Source: Serripes groenlandicus (lineage: Eukaryota; Mollusca; Bivalvia; Cardiida; Cardiidae). From it: DNA of 64,000 bases. The DNA lies in contig JASEVX010000083.1 of the NCBI GenBank assembly GCA_031761405.1, forward strand, positions 435,456 through 499,455, in the 5' to 3' direction. Shown one piece after another: positions 19,341 to 64,000 of the stretch. A program made the position numbers and the translations under genes. The notes under the pieces were generated by a model, which ran no database searches, was not told where the DNA came from, and saw only the letters and a list, made by a program, of their open reading frames with translations. Numbering within the stretch: the stretch's first letter is position 1; each line of letters begins with the position of its first letter.

Positions 19341-21660
19341 CGGTCGCCGTGATTGACAGAAAACACGTCGTTATGTGAATGACAGGAAACACGTTGTTAT
19401 GTGAACCGGTCGCCGTGATTGACAGGAAACACGTTGTTATGTGAACCGGTCGCCGTGTTTGACAGGAAACACGTTGTTATGTGAATGACAGAAATCACGT
19501 TGTTATGTGAACCGGTCGCCGTGATTGATAGGAAACACGTTGTTTTGTGAATGACAGGAAACAAGTTGTTATGTGATTGACAGGAAACACGTTGTTATGT
19601 GAACCGGTCGCCGTGATTGACAGGAAACACGTTGTTATGTGAATGACAAGAAACACGTTGTTATGTGAACCGGTCGCCGTGTTTGACAGGAAACACGTTG
19701 TTATGTGAACCGGTCGCCGTGATTGACAGGAAACACGTTGTTTTGTGAATGACAGGAAACAAGTTGTTATGTGATTGACAAGAACACGTTGTTTTGTGAA
19801 CCGGTCGCCGTGATTGACAGGAAACACGTTGCTATGTGAGTTAGTCGATGTGATTGACAGGAAAGGCGTTGTTATGTGAGTGACAGGAAACAAGTTGTTA
19901 TGTGATTGACAGGAAACACGTTGTTATGTGAACTGGTCGCCGTGATTGACAGAAAACGCGTTGTTATGTGAATGACAGTAAACACGTTGTTATGTGAACC
20001 GGTCGCCGTGATTGACAGGAAACACGTTGTCATGTGAATCAGTCGCCGAGATTGACAGGAAACACGTTGTTATGTGAACTGGTCGCTGTGATTGACAGGA
20101 AACACGTTGTTATGTGAACCGGTCGCCGTAATTGACAGGAAACACGTTGTTATGTTAACCGGTTGCCGTGATTGACAGAAAACACGTTGTTATGTTAACC
20201 GGTCGCCGTGATTGACAGGAAACACGTTGTTATGTGAACCGGTCGCCGTAATTGAAAGGAAAAACGTTGTTATGTGAACTGATCGCCGTGATTGACAGGA
20301 AACGCGTTGTTATGTGAATGACAGTAAACACGTTGTTATGTGAACCGGTCGCCGTGATTGACAGGAAACACGTTGTTATGTTAACCGGTCGCCGTGATTG
20401 ACAGGAAACACGTTGTTATGTGAACTGGTCGCCGTGATTGACAGGAAACGCGTTGTTATGTGAATGACAGTAAACACGTTGTTATGTGAACCGGTCGCCG
20501 CTGATTGACAGGAAACACGTTGTCATGTGAATCGGTCGCCGAGATTGACAGGAAACACGTTGTTATATGAACTGGTCGCTGTGATTGACAAGAAACACGT
20601 TGTTATGTGAACCGGTCGCCTTGATTGACAGGAAACACGTTGCTATGTTAACCGGTCGCCATGATTGACAGAAAACACGTTGTTATGTGAACCGGTCGCC
20701 GTGATTGACAGGAAATACGTTGTTTTGTGAACCGGTCGCCGTGATTGACAGAAAACACGTTGTTATGTTAACCGGTCGCCGTAATTGACAGAAAACACGT
20801 TGTTATGTGAACCGGTCGCCGTGATTGACAGGAAACACGTTGTTATGTTAACCGGTCGCCGTGAATGGCAGGAAACACGTTGATATGTGAACCGGTCGCC
20901 GTGTTTGACAGGAAACACGTTGTTATGTGAACCGGTCGCCATGATTGACAGGAAACACGTTGTTATGTGAACCGGTCGCCGTGATTGACAGGAAACACGT
21001 TGTTATGTGAACTGGTCGCCGTGATTGACAGGAAACGCGTTGTTAGGTGAATGACAGTAAACACCTTGTTATGTGAACCGGTCGCCGTGATTGACAGGAA
21101 ACACGTTGTCATGTGAATCGGTCGCCGAGATTGACAGGAAACACGTTGTTATGTGAACTGGTCGCTGTGATTGACAGGAAACACGTTGTTATGTTAACCG
21201 GTCGCCGTGATTGACAGAAAACACGTTGTTATGGTAACCGGTCGCCGTGATTGACAGGAAACACGTTGTTATGTGAACCGGTCGCCGTGATTGACAGGAA
21301 ACACGTTTTTATGTGAACTGGTCGCCGTGATTGACAGGAAACACGTTGTTTTGTGAACCGGTCAGTGTGATTGACAGGAAACACGTTGTTATGTGAACCG
21401 ATCGGATCGCCATGATTGACAGGAAACACGTTGTTATGTGAACTGGTCGCCGTGATTGACAGGAAACACGTTGTTATGTGAACCAGTCGCCGTGATTGAC
21501 AGGAAACACGTTGTTATGTGAACCGGTCGCCGTGATTGACAGGAAACACGTTGTTATGTGAACTGGTCGCCGTCATTGACAGGAAACACGTTGTTATGTG
21601 AACCGGTCGCCGTCATTGACAGGAAACACGTTGTTATGTGAACCGGTCGCCGTGATGAAA
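19341..21660 (+). repeat. 40-bp minisatellite derived from a SINE tail, about 60 units
   Basis: Unit 'gaaccggtcgccgtgattga' plus 'caggaaacacgttgttatgt', with shortened units lacking the first half. The unit corresponds to the SINE tail 'gaactggccgccgtgatata' plus 'actgaa ... gttgaaaacggcgtt'. Confidence 0.93.
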
Positions 21661-21673
21661 CAGAAAACCGGCG

Positions 21674-21840
21674 TTAACCCTTTCCCACATACAACAATTC
21701 TGCAGCAGACAACTTTGAAAACATGTAAGCAATAATGTAGAAAATCTCTACAAATTAAGGTTTAACTATAAAATAAAGTTGAAAACATTATGGCAACAGG
21801 TCAAATTGCTCTTCATAAAGAAGCGATATTTCGACGAAAA
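21674..21840. mobile_element. MITE-2 fragment
   Basis: Left end 'ttaaccctttcccacataca' with 'ctgcagcagacaactttgaa'. It fades out without a clear right end. Confidence 0.5.
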
Positions 21841-22344
21841 GGATAACAATGGGATAACAAAAGCAAATTGGGAGAAAAGGATAACTAGGTCACAGTTAGG
21901 AATTTAAGCAGACGAATCAATATCGTATCATGTTTTATCAGTTAACCTGATGCAATGGTAATTTTATAAATACTTAATATATGTCTATGTCCTTTATTGA
22001 ACACTTCTCCCTTCCTTTCGGTGAAGTTTTCTATTAGGGGTCTCATAGTCATTGGTAGATTATAATCCACCATTCCTCTTCGGTTTGAACAGGTTGCATG
22101 CGCAAAGCATATATGGGTTTGTTAATCGTATGATCACAGAAACAAACAAGGCATGTTAAACTGACAGCTTGAGAAGACAGTGGTGTATTCAAATAGCGAC
22201 ATACATCTACAGCGCTGTATTATATCCGTATTTCTATGCATTTTGGTTTCTGTTCTTTTGTTTTTCTCATTGTCTTTATACTTTTGTAAATTATTGATCT
22301 TCATTATATGGAGGAAAAAAGATTTAAATAAAAATTTAAATAAA
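21841..22344. other. Intergenic, nothing recognised
   Basis: No exon or repeat family seen. Confidence 0.4.
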
Positions 22345-22590
22345 CTCATTACCACTCTTCACCACAGACACCAAATTGTGCGGAAGAAGGGACGACTTTG
22401 AAAGCATATGTACACAAATACGGGAGATTGCTGTAAATTAAAAATATTATCATTTAATAGAGTTGGAAAAACTGTGACAAATGAAACAAAATGCTCATTT
22501 TGAGCAATTTACGACTTTGCCACAATACTTTCAAAAGTAGTCTAATACAGATATATGCGTCAATATGCGACTGCAGTGTGAAAGGGTTGA
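22345..22590. mobile_element. MITE-2 copy
   Basis: Left 'accactcttcaccacagaca', right 'ctgcagtgtgaaagggttga', inner 'gacgactttgaaagcata' and 'ttttgccacaatactttc'. Confidence 0.5.
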
Positions 22591-23039
22591 ACTGCCAAAC
22601 ACTGTCTGTCAAAAGATAGCCAGCTCTACGTATTTAATGTTATGGTACCTGCATTATAAACAAGGACATAATTGATAGCACATTAATATTAGGCAAAACG
22701 AGGTGCTCAGTGTTCATTGATCATTTTAACAATGTTTACAATGTACATATCTATTATACACACATAACCCCCTCAGCGAACGGGGATTTTATTTAATTCA
22801 TATATATTGGTTTTAATAACTTTGCGATTATAATTTCTCACTGAATCATAGTTTTATAAAATTCCCGTTTGTCTCAAATAATTTTGTTATCTTAATTTAA
22901 AAACCGGATTTCAGATTTAAAATCCCTGAAGTTGAAGTTTGCGACCGGCGCAGATCCAGATAAGCACAACAACATAGACAAAACTCCAACAATATAAATA
23001 TAAAATGTGATCGTATTCGCCCATAATTTCAAAGGTAAG
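22591..23039. other. Intergenic, nothing recognised
   Basis: AT-rich, no supported feature. Confidence 0.4.
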
Positions 23040-23250
23040 TATGTTGTGACGTGGTTCACGTGTCTATTGTAATGGTCACTTTACCCTGACACCAGCCAGT
23101 CAATCGCTATGCTAATCCCGCAACCCTGAGCGCCAAGGAGGACAACCTTTTCTACCATGTTTTAAAGCATTTGGTATGACCCGACCGGGGACCGAACCTG
23201 CGACCTCCCGCACTCGAGGCGGACTCTCTACCACTACACCGACGAGGCGA
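23040..23250 (-). mobile_element. SINE type B, minus strand
   Basis: On the minus strand 'gtcggtgtagtggtagagag', 'ggttcggtccccggtcgggt' and 'ggctggtgtcagggtaaagt' follow the type B order. The tail end is truncated. Confidence 0.7.
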
Positions 23251-23310
23251 ACGAAGAATATAAAACTATTTCTGCATAAATAAGTTATTTTAAAAACAAC
23301 ATAAATACGA

Positions 23311-23548
23311 GCTTTCCGCGAGAAATCCAACATTGTGGAATCTGCGTAATGTATCGATCCAGATCAACCTAAGCATGCCGCGCAGGCTAACCTGGAAAAA
23401 CACGTTTCGCCTCCTGTGGATTTTCTGTTTCAGGAATGATTTATCTATACCTCTATCCCCCTGAGACGGAATGTGTCGGCCCGGATAAGCCTGCGCGGAC
23501 TGCGCAGGCCGATCTGGGTCGATACATTACGCAGAGATAATGCAAATC
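23311..23548. mobile_element. MITE-1 copy, right end missing
   Basis: 'cgcgagaaatccaacattgt' left end, 'ctgagacggaatgtgtcggc' centre, and 'gggtcgatacattacgcaga' before truncation. Confidence 0.7.
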
Positions 23549-23940
23549 AATTTGATCCCTTTGGATGCTTGAACCGGTTTGTTGAAGCCAGTGCGACCAG
23601 TATACGGATAAATCAGCCAACGCATCATCCGCGTCGTCTAAACAGGTTTTACATTTGCACAACCCAACATAGTAATATTCTTAGAAATGCCAATGACGTC
23701 TTCCAAATGAAAACTTGGACAAGTCCATTAAAAAGTTTCAGCCTTGAAAGTATTTTGAATCAAGTATATATTGTTATGTAAGTAACGGTTTTCACATGAC
23801 CCGGACCGGTCGATAATTGAAATTGGTAGACATGTTATTGTACGCTTTTATATTGTGTGAGTCATTGTGTAATCCTTATTATACCAACGTAGGGAAATCA
23901 CCCCCAAAGAACTTGCTCCACTTGACCGGTCTCCACTTGC
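23549..23940. other. Region upstream of the ABCC promoter
   Basis: No repeat recognised apart from the MITE remnant at its left edge. Likely contains proximal promoter elements, but no binding site is claimed. Confidence 0.4.
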
Positions 23941-23950
23941 TATTTATAAG
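23941..23950 (+). promoter_or_regulatory. TATA-like box upstream of ABCC exon 1
   Basis: TATTTATAAG lies 90-99 bases before the exon 1 ATG. A start site about 30 bases downstream (near 23970) would leave a 5' UTR of roughly 70 bases and would fall just after a small uORF-type ATG at 23964. Inference from spacing only. Confidence 0.4.
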
Positions 23951-24039
23951 CAGTGAAATCGCCATGAGCCTTCACACTTACTAGGAGTATCCTCTCGAAT
24001 AAGACACAACATACGTTTTGTTAAAGTTCTTATTTAAAA

Positions 24040-63896
<39,857 letters not shown>

Positions 63897-64000
63897 GTAT
63901 ATATCAGTACGCTAATTATCGATTTGCTATTAAGTGGGCCATACGGGTTCCATAGATAATTATAAGGAGAATCTCATCATTCTTATCATCATTTTAATAT

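Noticed and set aside
19495..19893. 132-codon frame on the minus strand with HNNVFPVNH repeats
   Set aside because: Produced by the SINE-derived 40-bp array.
23964..23984. Upstream ORF before ABCC start
   Set aside because: The ATG at 23964 probably lies before the start site implied by the TATA-like box, so it is likely not in the mRNA.

Overview
The window is animal genomic DNA, most likely from a mollusc and probably a bivalve. Genes are split into many short exons with GT-AG introns, the sequence is AT-rich, and it is full of tRNA-headed SINEs that end in a 'gccgtgatataactgaa ... ggcgttaaa' tail I associate with molluscs. Two short inverted-repeat (MITE-like) families and an unusual number of minisatellites are also present. 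The species cannot be fixed from the sequence alone.

Two protein-coding genes lie head-to-tail on the + strand. (1) Positions 1502-13394 carry the 3' part of an SLC6 Na+/Cl- dependent neurotransmitter/osmolyte transporter, of the GABA/taurine/creatine type. Ten exons encode 418 residues from TM5 to the stop; the N-terminal third lies before the window. (2) Positions 24040-63896 carry an ABCC (MRP1-like) full-length ABC transporter. I trace 26 exons encoding 1317 residues, from a 10-codon first exon (after a TATA-like box) through TMD0, TMD1, NBD1 and TMD2 to the entry of NBD2. The gene runs off the right edge just before the NBD2 Walker A motif. All exon phases add up.

Large insertions sit inside the ABCC introns. 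The main one is a minus-strand tyrosine-recombinase retrotransposon (Ngaro/DIRS type) at about 46.5-53.7 kb, with Gag-like, RT/RNase H, recombinase and SGNH-hydrolase frames; its RT frame is split by a 2.9-kb insertion. Three decayed non-LTR (LINE) copies lie at 43.6-44.5, 54.95-56.67 and 58.15-59.76 kb.

The intergenic part (about 15.6-23.9 kb) holds a pogo/Tigger-like non-autonomous element, MITEs, an (AGA)n run and a 2.3-kb minisatellite that grew out of a SINE tail.

The most striking pattern is that many tandem repeats are anchored on splice junctions. In at least four introns of the SLC6 gene the repeat unit contains a copy of the downstream 3' splice site plus the first exon bases, and the array usually ends at or near the genuine exon. 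At four other exon ends (one SLC6, three ABCC) the last exon bases plus the 5' splice site are tandemly copied into the intron. One such copied donor would extend the SLC6 exon in frame by 19 codons. A second notable item is a fragment of ABCC exon 7, copied in inverted orientation into intron 25 between two MITE ends.
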